From Betaproteobacteria bacterium (lineage in GTDB: Bacteria > Pseudomonadota > Gammaproteobacteria > Burkholderiales > Burkholderiaceae_C): a stretch of DNA of 64,000 nt. Positions 1 through 9,283 of this stretch are shown here, one piece after another. The stretch lies in NCBI GenBank assembly GCA_016704535.1, contig JADIZZ010000002.1:186001-250000 (forward strand), read 5' to 3'. The notes under the pieces were generated by a model. It did not search any database and was not told where the DNA came from. It saw only the letters and a program-made list of their open reading frames with translations. A program made the translations under genes and the position numbers. How positions within the stretch are numbered: the first letter of the stretch is position 1; each line of letters begins with the position of its first letter.

Positions 1-198
1 GCCGGGGTGCCGTTCGAAGGCGTCAGCCTGACCGGCGAATACCCGGCCGAAGCGATACTCGAAACTGCGAAGAAGCGACGGTGCGACGTCATCGTGATGG
101 CTTCGCACGGCCGCCGCGGACTGGCCGGCATGTTGCTGGGCAGCGAGACCTTGAAGGTGCTGACGCACACGAAGGTGCCCGTGCTCGTGTGCCGGTAG
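1..198 (+). CDS. Universal stress protein (UspA family), C-terminal part
   Basis: This is the 3' end of a gene that begins before the window; the frame is open from base 1. The last 65 or so residues match the UspA fold. DVIVMASHGRRGL is followed by a glycine-rich GxxG-type stretch and GS, the ATP-binding signature of the UspFG-like class. The protein ends in VPVLVCR, a common Usp ending. UspA proteins are small cytoplasmic nucleotide-binding stress proteins. Nothing can be said about its start or promoter. Confidence 0.85.
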   Translation, partial: AGVPFEGVSLTGEYPAEAILETAKKRRCDVIVMASHGRRGLAGMLLGSETLKVLTHTKVPVLVCR

Positions 199-338
199 GC
201 GCACCGCCCGGCCAACAGCGATCACTTCACCAGCCGCACCGGCACGCTCGAACGCTGGTGCGCCCTGGGCGAGCTGCGGGGCGGATGGCCGCAAGACACT
301 GGGACAACCGTGCCGCGGCATCAGATGTGCCAGCGCCG

Positions 339-452
339 ACCAACCAACTTGTGCAAACCTACGCCGCCGGGGAGGTGGTGCTCAAGCTGAGGACAGCCTG
401 GGGCAACGGCCCCACCCACCTGGTGATGTCGCCGCTGGAGTTCATGCGGCCG
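339..452 (+). pseudogene. Remnant of IS91-like (Y2) transposase
   Basis: In frame 3 this stretch encodes TNQLVQTYAAGEVVLKLRTA and then THLVMSPLEFM. This resembles the part of IS91-family transposases that reads xAGQVVLKLKTPWRDGTTHLVMSPLEFMQRL (recalled from the family). The similarity starts and stops abruptly, with no start codon, catalytic tyrosines or IS ends. The distal end touches the stop codon of the antiporter at 442. It is a scar, not a working element. A second scar of the same family lies at 32326-32454. Bases 199-338 hold nothing I recognise. Confidence 0.55.
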
Positions 453-1638
453 TTGCCTTGCCCAGCCGCACGAGCAGGGGCGTCACCATCGGCACCGTCA
501 ACATGGTGCTGGCCACCGCCATCAGCAGCAGTGCAGTGAAGGTGTCGGCGGTGATGACCTGCTTGTCCAGCAGCACGTTGGCGAAGATGATCATGATCAG
601 CGCCTTGGTCTGCAGCAGCCAGCCGATGAGCGTGGCCTCGCCCGCAGGCCAGCGCAGGATGCGGCCGGCCAGGTGCACACCGATCAGCTTGCCGGCCACG
701 CTGGCCACCAGCAGCGCCGCGGCGGCGACGAAGACCAGCGCGCCGCCCAGCGCCCATTCGGTGCGCAGCCCGGTGCTCAGGAAGAACACCGGCATCAGCA
801 CCAGCAGCACGTGGTGGCGCAGCAGGTCCATACGGCCCTGATCGAACCAGTGGCCGTCGATCACTGCACCGGCCAGGAAGGCGCCCACCATGTAGTGCAA
901 CCCGGCCCAGTCGGCTGCCAGGCCGCAGGCCGCCAGCCACACCAGCGCCAGCGGCCAGCGGTCGGCCTCGCGCAGCCGCGGCATCAGCCAGCGGAAGACC
1001 CAGGCGACGAGACCGAACACCACGAGAAACCCCGCCTGCCGGCCCACGCGCTGCCAGTCCATCAGGATCAGCGCCAGCACGCCCCAGATGGCGATGTCGT
1101 CCAGGCTGGCGTAGCGCAGGATGCGCTGGCCCAGCGGGCGACGCAGGATGTCCAGCTTTTCCATGAAGAGGATGAGGATGGGCAGCGCCGTCACCGCGCA
1201 GGCCATGCCCACGCCCAGCACGAACTGCCAGGGCCGCGCCGCCGGGCCCGTCCAGCCCGACGAGACGGCCACCATGCCCAGTGCCGCGATGCAACCGAAG
1301 GCGAGCGGCATGCCCAGCGCCAGCCCGGCGGTGATGCCGCTTTCGCGGCGGTCCTTCCAGGCCGCCGCGAGGTCGAGCTCGACACCGGCGATGAAGACGA
1401 AGAGCATCACCGCCCACCACGCGATGCCGTTCAGCGCCTGGATCACCGCCGGCGTGAAGACGAAACCATAGGCCTCGGGAAGCGCAGCGCCGAGCACGCC
1501 GGGGCCGAGCAGGATGCCGGCGACGATCTGCACCACGACCAGCGGTGCCCAGTGCTCGGTGCGGCCCAGCCGCCACGCCAGCCAGGGCAGCGTGAAGACG
1601 ACGAGCATCGCGATGAGGAAACGTTCGGTGGTGTTCAT
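442..1638 (-). CDS. Cation:proton antiporter (Na+/H+ exchanger family, CPA2/Kef-like)
   Basis: The 398-residue protein is strongly hydrophobic throughout, with about 11-12 membrane segments, as expected for PF00999 exchangers. Family-like stretches include GILLGPGVLG near the N-terminus and FIAGVELDL in an early helix, where Glu/Asp line the ion path. It would exchange Na+ or K+ for protons at the inner membrane. There is no C-terminal TrkA-N regulatory domain, so it is shorter than KefB/KefC. The start was set at the ATG giving MNTTERF, where the first membrane helix begins; an in-frame ATG at 1677 would add 13 residues unlike a membrane segment. Its 3' end abuts an IS91-like scar. Confidence 0.8.
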   Translation of the reverse strand: MNTTERFLIAMLVVFTLPWLAWRLGRTEHWAPLVVVQIVAGILLGPGVLGAALPEAYGFVFTPAVIQALNGIAWWAVMLFVFIAGVELDLAAAWKDRRESGITAGLALGMPLAFGCIAALGMVAVSSGWTGPAARPWQFVLGVGMACAVTALPILILFMEKLDILRRPLGQRILRYASLDDIAIWGVLALILMDWQRVGRQAGFLVVFGLVAWVFRWLMPRLREADRWPLALVWLAACGLAADWAGLHYMVGAFLAGAVIDGHWFDQGRMDLLRHHVLLVLMPVFFLSTGLRTEWALGGALVFVAAAALLVASVAGKLIGVHLAGRILRWPAGEATLIGWLLQTKALIMIIFANVLLDKQVITADTFTALLLMAVASTMLTVPMVTPLLVRLGKATAA

Positions 1639-1745
1639 GGCGGCGGTGCGGAGGCCGGCGAATCTAACCCACGTCACACAAGGCGCTTGCGTGGCCGCTA
1701 TCGTGCCTTGCCCGCGCGTCGCGGGTCCGCGGCGAAAGGGCCAGC

Positions 1746-2663
1746 ATGAACAGGACCGTCGGCATCATCGGCACCGGCTGGGTGGGCACCAGCGTGGCCA
1801 TCTCGACCCTGCATTCGGGTGCGGCCGACGAGCTGTGGCTGTACGACCTGAACGGCGCCGTGGCCGAAGGCGAGGCCATGGACCTGACCCACGGCGCGGC
1901 CTTCTACCCCGACTGCCAGGTGCGCACGGCCCCCATCGACGAGATGCGCCGGGCCCACGTCGTGGTGGTGGCCGCCGGCCGCGGCGGGCGGCCCGACGAA
2001 ACGCGGCTGGACCTGCTGCGCGACAACGCGCGCATCGTCGGCGCCATCGGTCGCCAGCTGGCCGGCTTCGGCGGCACCATCGTGATGGTGACCAACCCGG
2101 TGGACGTGCTCACCGGCGTGATGCAGCAGGCCAGCGGCCTGCCGCCCGAACGGGTGCTGGGCACCGGCACCATGCTCGACACCGCGCGCCTGCGCCAGGT
2201 GCTGGGCCGCGAACTGGGCGTGGCGCCGCAGTCCATCCACGCCCAGGTGGTGGGCGAACACGGCGATTCGGAAGTGGTGCTGTGGTCGGGCGCCCAGGTG
2301 GGCGGCGTGCCGGTGCGGCAATGGCCGGGGTGGTCGGCGGACATCGAAACCCGGCTGGCCACCGAGGTGCGGCACGCCGCCTACGAAGTCATCCAGCGCA
2401 AGGGCGCCACCAACCACGCCATCGGCTTGGTGACGGCCGCACTCCTGCGCAGCATGCTGCGCGGCGAGCGGCGCGTGCTCACCGTGTCACGCGTACAGCA
2501 GGGCGCCTGCGGGCTGGATGGCGTGGCGCTGTCGCTGCCCACGATCGTCGGCGACGGTGGCGGCACACACGTGCTGGCGCCGCACATGGACGAGGCCGAA
2601 AGCGCGGCGCTGGCGAGTTCGGCGCAGGTGCTCAAGAACGCCGCGGCCTCGCTGGCCACCTGA
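1746..2663 (+). CDS. Lactate/malate dehydrogenase family protein with atypical substrate residue
   Basis: The 305-residue protein has an N-terminal Rossmann fold (GIIGTGWVG, residues 6-14) and an acidic residue after the second strand (LYDLN, D34), pointing to NAD. The catalytic set is present: Arg87 in ETRLDL, Asp145 and Arg148 in LDTARLR, and His172 in GEHGDSEV. The 'substrate specificity' position (Gln102 in LDH, Arg102 in MDH) falls in AAGRGGRPDETR and is Gly81 here, so neither pyruvate nor oxaloacetate specificity can be assigned. Length is normal for the family. The gene stands alone between a divergent antiporter and convergent rdgC, whose stop lies 7 bases away. A 2-hydroxyacid dehydrogenase activity is inferred; the substrate is unknown. 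Confidence 0.75.
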   Translation: MNRTVGIIGTGWVGTSVAISTLHSGAADELWLYDLNGAVAEGEAMDLTHGAAFYPDCQVRTAPIDEMRRAHVVVVAAGRGGRPDETRLDLLRDNARIVGAIGRQLAGFGGTIVMVTNPVDVLTGVMQQASGLPPERVLGTGTMLDTARLRQVLGRELGVAPQSIHAQVVGEHGDSEVVLWSGAQVGGVPVRQWPGWSADIETRLATEVRHAAYEVIQRKGATNHAIGLVTAALLRSMLRGERRVLTVSRVQQGACGLDGVALSLPTIVGDGGGTHVLAPHMDEAESAALASSAQVLKNAAASLAT

Positions 2664-2670
2664 CGCGTCG

Positions 2671-3651
2671 TCAGGCCGGCACGGTATCCCAGGGCGCGGC
2701 CTCGTCGGCGGCAGCACCCGCGGGCGGCACCGACGGGGCGGCAATGACGGCACGTTCCTGCACGCCCCCCAGCGCTTCGATCAGCGCCGGAATCAGCAGC
2801 CGCAGCTCGCCGGTGAAGAGCGCCACGTCGGCGTCGAAACCGCCTTCGTCCTTCGTCGCCGACGACACGCCTTCCAGCACCACGTCGAGCAGCTTGATCT
2901 TCTTCAGCGTCAGCGCTTCGGTGAGCACGAAGCTCACGCGGCCGGCCCAGGAAAGCGCCAGCTGCGTGGGCAGCTTGCCCTGGCGGATGTGTTCACCCAC
3001 CTCGTCGATGTCGAGCGTGTGGCGCGCGTAGCGCACGGTGGCCTTCTCGGTGTCGGGCTGCTTCAGTTCGCACTCGCGGTCGATGCTGAAGCCGGCGGGC
3101 GCGTCCTTCTCGACCAGCCAGGTGGCCATCGTGGTGGCCGGCGCCAGCGCGGTCTGCACGAGCGAGATCTTCAGGCCGCCCGCAAGCAGCTCGAGCAGCC
3201 GCGTCACCAGCGCGTCGGCCTTCTTCACGCTGCCCGCGCCCACCACCAGCCACTGCGCCTTCGGGTCCACCCACACCAGCGTGTCGCTGCGCTTGGGAAA
3301 GGCGCGCGGCAGCAGCGCATGCACGACTCCTTCCTTCAGTTCCCTGACGATCTTGCCCTTGGGGCGGCGGCCGGTGTCCTTCTCGATGGCGTCGAGCTTG
3401 GCCTGCACCTCGGTCTTCACCACGCTGCCGGGCACGGCCTTGGTTTCGGTGGCCAGCTTCAGGATGAGCTGGCCGCCGACGCTTTCGACCATCGCGCCAT
3501 GGGCTTCGCCGCGAGGCTCCACCCAGCCGATCGACTCGGGCTGGCTGGCGCCGCACTCGACGAAGCGTGCGCCCTGCAGGCGGCCTTCGATCTCGGTGAG
3601 CGGGGGCTGGGTCCAGTGTTCGATGCGGTAGACGAGGGCGTTCTTGAACAT
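2671..3651 (-). CDS. rdgC: Recombination-associated protein RdgC
   Basis: The 326-residue protein begins MFKNALVYRI, the usual RdgC start, and contains the family stretch GRRPKGKIVRELKEGV and many charged residues typical of this nucleoid-associated ring protein. RdgC binds duplex DNA without sequence preference and limits RecA filament use. Length is slightly above the usual 300-305 because of a short Ala/Pro-rich tail (PSVPPAGAAADEAAPWDTVPA region). The ATG at 3651 was chosen because similarity begins there; the frame stays open upstream. It is convergent with the dehydrogenase gene. Confidence 0.93.
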   Translation of the reverse strand: MFKNALVYRIEHWTQPPLTEIEGRLQGARFVECGASQPESIGWVEPRGEAHGAMVESVGGQLILKLATETKAVPGSVVKTEVQAKLDAIEKDTGRRPKGKIVRELKEGVVHALLPRAFPKRSDTLVWVDPKAQWLVVGAGSVKKADALVTRLLELLAGGLKISLVQTALAPATTMATWLVEKDAPAGFSIDRECELKQPDTEKATVRYARHTLDIDEVGEHIRQGKLPTQLALSWAGRVSFVLTEALTLKKIKLLDVVLEGVSSATKDEGGFDADVALFTGELRLLIPALIEALGGVQERAVIAAPSVPPAGAAADEAAPWDTVPA

Positions 3652-3792
3652 GGCGGCAGGCGGTGGTTGGGCGCGGATCATACGGGGCGCCCTGCGCCGA
3701 CCGCCGCAGCCGCCGGGCAGCGGCCGGACCGGCTGCACGACAATGCCCGGCGCCGCCGTGGCGTGGGCGCCGCAAGGGCAAGGAGCCGTTTC

Positions 3793-4269
3793 ATGAGCAT
3801 CGAGCACAAGACCTCGGAAGAGTTGCCCGCCGCGCTCGAGATTTCGCTGCCCACGGCACTGGAACTCTGCAGCCTGGGGCTGGGGACCTTGATCGACATC
3901 CGCCAGTCCTTCGAGATCGAGATGAAGGGCGCCATCCCCGAGGCCGTGCACATCCCGCTGTTCGAGGTGAAGCTGATGCTCGGCCACGAACTCAGCGAGG
4001 ACGAGCAGGACATCCTGGACGCCGGCCAACCCAAGGACATCGACGCGCGCATGTTCTTCACGATGATCAACCGGCTGCACCACGCGCGCGAGCACCTGCT
4101 GCTGTGCGTGTGCAACAGCGGCCGGCGCAGCATCGCGGCCGCGTCGCTGCTGCGTTCGCTGGGCTACCCGAAGGCGCTGTCGGTGGCGGGCGGCTTCCAG
4201 GCCTGGAAAAAGTTGCAGGCTGCGGCAGCCGCGCCGTCCTCCCCGCCCGACACGCCTACGAAGGCTTGA
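3793..4269 (+). CDS. Rhodanese-domain sulfurtransferase
   Basis: The 158-residue protein has a single rhodanese domain. LIDIRQSFEIEMKGAIPEAVHIP matches the first half of the fold, and the active-site loop CNSGRRS gives catalytic Cys107 with the phosphate/sulfur-binding turn. The middle carries an insertion (residues 63-90) often seen in this small cytoplasmic type. It ends in an Ala/Pro-rich tail. A purine-rich ribosome site (AAGGAGC) lies about 7 bases before the ATG. The donor and acceptor are not known. Its last 230 bases are duplicated, in decayed form, at 5884-6112. Confidence 0.85.
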   Translation: MSIEHKTSEELPAALEISLPTALELCSLGLGTLIDIRQSFEIEMKGAIPEAVHIPLFEVKLMLGHELSEDEQDILDAGQPKDIDARMFFTMINRLHHAREHLLLCVCNSGRRSIAAASLLRSLGYPKALSVAGGFQAWKKLQAAAAAPSSPPDTPTKA

Positions 4270-4324
4270 CTTCGGCCATCCGGATGCCCGGGCACACCCC
4301 CCGCCCACCCTGGTCGGGGCAGAA

Positions 4325-5776
4325 CTACTTGCTCACGCCGAAGCCAAACAAGCCGGTGTTCAGAGCAGTTTCGCCGACGACGGCGCCGTAGACGCTCATG
4401 CCCAGCCCGGGCAGGGGCATGTTCAGCAGTTCGGCCGAAGTCGGGCTGCCAACGCGGTAGCGCAGGCCGAAACGAGGGGAATCGATATTCCACACATCCG
4501 TGCGTCCGCTGGCCAGCGTGCGCGTGTACGTGCGCGTCGCGGTGTCGACAGCCGTCACGGACCCGCTGGTGTCGGTGAAGCTCGTGGCGGCGTTTCCGGT
4601 CCAGTTGATCTGGATCGTCCACAGGGGCAGCGGGTCGCCCACCGCAGGCAAGGGCAGAGACTTCTGGCGCGTGCCGACGATCAGGTTGCCGTCCGCGACG
4701 CCGAACCAAGTCACGTCACCGCTGGCGGGCCGGTAGGGGAACACGCGGATGGTCCTGTCGTTGGGCACCACCAAGTCCAGCCCGCCTGCCGCGTTCGGCT
4801 GCAGGCTGCCCAGCTGGCTGGTGGAGGGGATACAAGCCGCCATGCCGGCGCAAAGGTTCATCGACAACCGGCGCCCGTCCGGGCCGAACTCGATGGTGCC
4901 GAAGCTGGTGCGCCAGGTCTGGCCCGAGGGGCCGCTGTCGATGCGCCGGTACGAAGACCAGTTGCTGATGCCGGCCAAGGTGTCCAAGGCAGCAGCCTGC
5001 TCGGGGAAGCCCACCGAGATCACCTGCTGATTGTTCTGGTTCCGCCCAGTGGTGATCATGACGCCGGCAGGCGACACCACGATGTTCGTTCCGCTGGCGT
5101 TGAACGTGCAATTGCCAGTCGAAGTGGCGGTCTGGACGCTGCCGTCGGGGAAGGTGATCCTGCCAGTGGGCGCGTCCACCTGGGCAAGGTAGGTGTTCCA
5201 CTCCGGGTCGCTGTCGGCCGGGTTCAGCCAGCGGTAGGTTCCGCTGCGCAGCGCCGCGCAGTCCGGATGGGCCGGCCGGCTCAGCAGATCTGCAGGCAGC
5301 CCCGCGACGGCCGCCGGGCAGCTGCCAGGGTAGACGTTACAGCTGTCGGCCGCGATCTCCGCCGCGAAGTCGGCAAGCACGCCGAAGCTCTGCAGCAGGT
5401 TGTTGGTGAAGTCGCCCAGGCCATACACCTCGCCTTGGGTGGTGACGCCGGCATAGCGTTTCCCGGCCGCGTGCTCATACTCCCGGATGGTGTAGGTCTT
5501 GCCCTCGTAATCGAGCGCGATGCTGGCCGGACCGCGCGGAAACAGCGCCGGGTACTTGTATTCGATCCAGTCGAGCAGCGCCTTGGCATCGACCGGATGG
5601 CCCGCGGTCACGGACAGCTTGCGCTGGGCGGCCGGGGGCTGCTGAGCGACACGCGTGGCGAAGGCCTGGGCGCCGTCCGTGGGGGCGGAGCCCCCGCCGC
5701 AACCCGCCACAGCGCCGACCAAGGCCAGGGCGAAGAGACCGAAGCGGAGCGTGCGAGAGGGTGAGCGCATGGTCAT
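4325..5776 (-). CDS. Putative lipoprotein with YKYPALFP-type N-terminal domain
   Basis: The 483-residue protein starts with a signal peptide ending LVGAVAGC, a lipobox with Cys26 in M-numbering, followed by GGGSAPTD. It is therefore likely anchored to a membrane by lipid. Residues about 65-140 (LLDWIEYKYPALFP ... GEVYGLGDFTNNLLQSFG) match a domain found in many Burkholderiales surface or lipoproteins. The remaining 340 residues (Ser/Thr/Gly-rich, beta-prone) were not recognised. An AAAGGA ribosome site sits about 5 bases before the ATG. It lies between the intact rhodanese gene and its decayed duplicate, so it may have been brought in with the duplication. Confidence 0.7.
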   Translation of the reverse strand: MTMRSPSRTLRFGLFALALVGAVAGCGGGSAPTDGAQAFATRVAQQPPAAQRKLSVTAGHPVDAKALLDWIEYKYPALFPRGPASIALDYEGKTYTIREYEHAAGKRYAGVTTQGEVYGLGDFTNNLLQSFGVLADFAAEIAADSCNVYPGSCPAAVAGLPADLLSRPAHPDCAALRSGTYRWLNPADSDPEWNTYLAQVDAPTGRITFPDGSVQTATSTGNCTFNASGTNIVVSPAGVMITTGRNQNNQQVISVGFPEQAAALDTLAGISNWSSYRRIDSGPSGQTWRTSFGTIEFGPDGRRLSMNLCAGMAACIPSTSQLGSLQPNAAGGLDLVVPNDRTIRVFPYRPASGDVTWFGVADGNLIVGTRQKSLPLPAVGDPLPLWTIQINWTGNAATSFTDTSGSVTAVDTATRTYTRTLASGRTDVWNIDSPRFGLRYRVGSPTSAELLNMPLPGLGMSVYGAVVGETALNTGLFGFGVSK

Positions 5777-5840
5777 TGATGTCCTTTTCGCAGCAAACTT
5801 TCGGATAGTGAAGGGAGGATATCAGCGCCCGCCGCGGCCT

Positions 5841-5861
5841 CGACCCCCGGATCAGGGGTCG
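5841..5861. repeat. Perfect 7-bp inverted repeat upstream of the lipoprotein gene
   Basis: CGACCCC and GGGGTCG are perfect inverted copies separated by CGGATCA. They lie 65-85 bases upstream of the minus-strand lipoprotein start, so this could be an operator or a transcript hairpin. There is no T-run on either side to make it a clear terminator. Confidence 0.4.
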
Positions 5862-5883
5862 AAAGGAGCCCGCACACGCTCTG

Positions 5884-6112
5884 CACGATGATCAACCGGA
5901 CATCACGCGCGCGAGCACTTGCTGCTGTGCGTCCGCACCAGCGGTCGGCGCAGCCTCGCGGCCGCGAGGCTGCTGCGTTCGCTGGGCTACCCAAAGGCGA
6001 AGTGGGCGGCGGGCGGCTTTCAAGCCTGGAGAAGCTGCAGGCCGCGCCGGTCGCGCCGGCCTCCCCGCCCGGCACATCTGCGCAGCCTTGACTTCGGCCG
6101 TCCGGATGCACG
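5884..6112 (+). pseudogene. Decayed duplicate of the rhodanese 3' end
   Basis: The segment copies 4059-4292, from CACGATGATCAACCGG in the rhodanese gene through its stop and about 25 bases beyond (CTTGACTTCGGCC(A/G)TCCGGATG). Most bases match. A 2-base deletion just after ATGATCAACCGG shifts the frame. In the restored frame the active-site loop reads RTSGRRS instead of CNSGRRS, so the catalytic Cys is Arg. No start region exists. It is a non-functional copy left by duplication around the lipoprotein gene at 4325-5776. Confidence 0.8.
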
Positions 6113-6327
6113 CGCCCTTTGCCCGGGCCTAAGGGAGAACGTCCCTCTCATGACTTGGTACTGGGAGGTCGAAGCGCTTCCCTGAGCTGCGGCTCACCCA
6201 CCGGTTGGTTGCCGCCCTCCAAAGGTCAATGATCCCGGTCGACGGTGCCACCGGAGCCTATGGGTCGGGATTCCACGCAGTCACCTCGTGCCCCCTCAAG
6301 CCGCCAGCGCCACGCCACAATGTCCGC
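6113..6327. other. Unassigned intergenic stretch
   Basis: No coding frame with matching composition or recognisable motif was seen. It contains a weak hairpin (AGGGA-GAACG-TCCCT near 6131) and ends with CCACAATGTCC, which looks like a -10 region just before the polA-like start at 6328. It may be the original promoter area of a polA copy. Confidence 0.3.
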
Positions 6328-6381
6328 ATGAGCGAGAACGTCGTGCTGCTGGTCGACGGCACCAGCTACCTCTACCGTGCA
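6328..6381 (+). pseudogene. 5' remnant of polA (DNA polymerase I), 18 codons
   Basis: The bases encode MSENVVLLVDGTSYLYRA. This resembles the start of betaproteobacterial DNA polymerase I (M...LLLVDGSSYLYRAFHA, recalled from the family). After YRA the similarity stops abruptly and a dispersed intergenic repeat begins 12 bases later. A full polymerase is about 930 residues, so the fragment cannot work. It carries its own ATG and possible -10 (ACAATG). The intact polA is presumably elsewhere. Confidence 0.65.
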
Positions 6382-6393
6382 GAGCGGGTGCTA

Positions 6394-6470
6394 GCCCCCA
6401 TCTCGCTGTCTCTCGCTACCCCTCAAGATGGCCGACCTCCGACGGACCGGCAGAGCCGGTCCGTGGCGGG
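6394..6470 (+). repeat. Dispersed intergenic repeat, copy 1 (diverged)
   Basis: The stretch runs from GCCCCCATCTCGCTG, through CTCGCTACCCCTC, to CGGCAGAGCCGGTCCGTGGCGGG. It matches the copies at 45103-45181 (same strand) and 41471-41546 (opposite strand). Shared blocks are GCCCCCAAGCTCGCTG, GCTCGCTACCCCCC and CCGGCAGAGCCGG. The last block forms a 5-bp hairpin. This copy has lost the G-run partner of the C-run. It abuts the truncated polA fragment. Confidence 0.75.
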
Positions 6471-6555
6471 AAAATTGAACGTGCTGCACTGCTTCATCTC
6501 TCGCGGGTCGCGCTCTACGCGGTGGAGCGACTGACATGAACCGGTACAGCGGCCG

Positions 6556-7919
<1,364 letters not shown>

Positions 7920-7923
<4 letters not shown>

Positions 7924-9227
7924 ACACACAAGCTCAGGCTTTGCGGGCCACGGCAGGCTGCACGATGGCGTCCGTCCTGCTGTCCGGCTTGCTGCTCGCG
8001 GGTTGTGCCAAGCCGCCGGGCGGCGATGGGGCCAGCACCGCACCGGCAGTGGTCGCCGCAGCCCCGGCACCCGCCCCGGCCCCCGTGCCGGCGCCGGCCC
8101 CCGCGCCGCCGCCACCACCACCCGCACCGCCGCCGATCCAGCCTTTCAACGAGGCGGTGCAGAGTGCCGCCAACAACCTGCTGGGCAAGGCACAGTTGCC
8201 GGCCGACGTGCCACGCCACAGCATCGTCATCGACCCCCTGATCGACGGCGTGACGGGCGTGCAGACCAATGCCTCGGTGGCGATGGGCGCGCGCATCGTG
8301 GCGTTGATCAAGGAGCGCTACCCGCAGTACGAGGTGCTGCCGTTCTCGGCGGCCAATGTCGCCAAGTCGCCGCTGGTGCTGGTGGGCACCCTCACCGGGG
8401 TCAACGGCGAACGCAAGACCGAAGGCGAACGCGAGGCCTTTCGCATCTGCCTGGCGCTGGCGGACCTGAAGACCGGGAAGCTGGTCGGCAAAGGACTGGC
8501 TTTCTCGCGGCCGGAAGGTGTGGACCCGATGCCCACAGCGTTCTTCCGCGACGCACCGGCCTGGGCCGAAGACCCCGCCACCGTGGGTTACATCCGCACC
8601 TGCCAGGGCACGCGGATCGGCGATCCGATCCACCCGCTGTACGTCGAGCGCATCACCTCGGGTGCACTGGTCAGCGAAGCGATCGACGCGTACGGCGCAG
8701 GCCGCTACCAGCAGGCGCTGAGCCTGTACCAGACCGCGCTGGGCACGCCCTCGGGCAAGCAGTTGCGCGTCTACAGCGGCCTGTACCTGACCAACTGGCG
8801 GTTGGGCCGGCGCGACGCGGCGGCGCAAGCGTTCGGGCAGATCGTCGACCACGGGCTCGACAACAAGCGGCTGGGGGTCAAGTTCCTGTTCCGGCCGGGC
8901 TCGACAGCCTTTCTCGTGGTGCCCGGCGCCTCGAGTCCGCCCTACGACGTCTGGGTGAAGACGGTGGCCACGCAGGCCAGCCGGCGGCAGTCGTGCCTCG
9001 AGGTGGTGGGCCACAGCAGCGCAACCGGCCCGGCAGCGCTGAATGACCGGCTGTCGCAGCTGCGCGCCGACTACGTGAGGAACCAGCTCGACCGTGCTTC
9101 GCCCGGCTTCGGCAAGCGCCTGATCGCCAATGGTGCAGGCTCGCGCGAAACCATGGTCGGCAACAAGCGCGACGACGCCAGCGACGCCCTCGACCGGCGC
9201 GTCGAGTTCAAGGTCATCTCCTGCTGA
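7920..9227 (+). CDS. OmpA-like lipoprotein coupled to the kinase
   Basis: The 435-residue protein has a signal peptide with lipobox LLLAGC, then a Pro/Ala spacer of about 35 residues of the kind that crosses periplasm or cell wall. The middle (SIVIDPLIDGVTG ... KERYPQYEVLPF) resembles envelope proteins that bind peptide or nucleotide-like targets, but was not assigned. Residues about 330-435 look like an OmpA C-terminal peptidoglycan-binding domain: CLEVVGHSSATGPAALNDRLS, then RADYVRNQL and ALDRRVEFKV. The ATG overlaps the kinase stop. A GTG at 7911 is an alternative. The coupling suggests a kinase-envelope sensor pair. Confidence 0.82.
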
Positions 9228-9283
9228 AGCATCGCGGCGCGGCGGACATTCGCTGATGGACTGTCTTGCAGCAGCGCGGGTGC

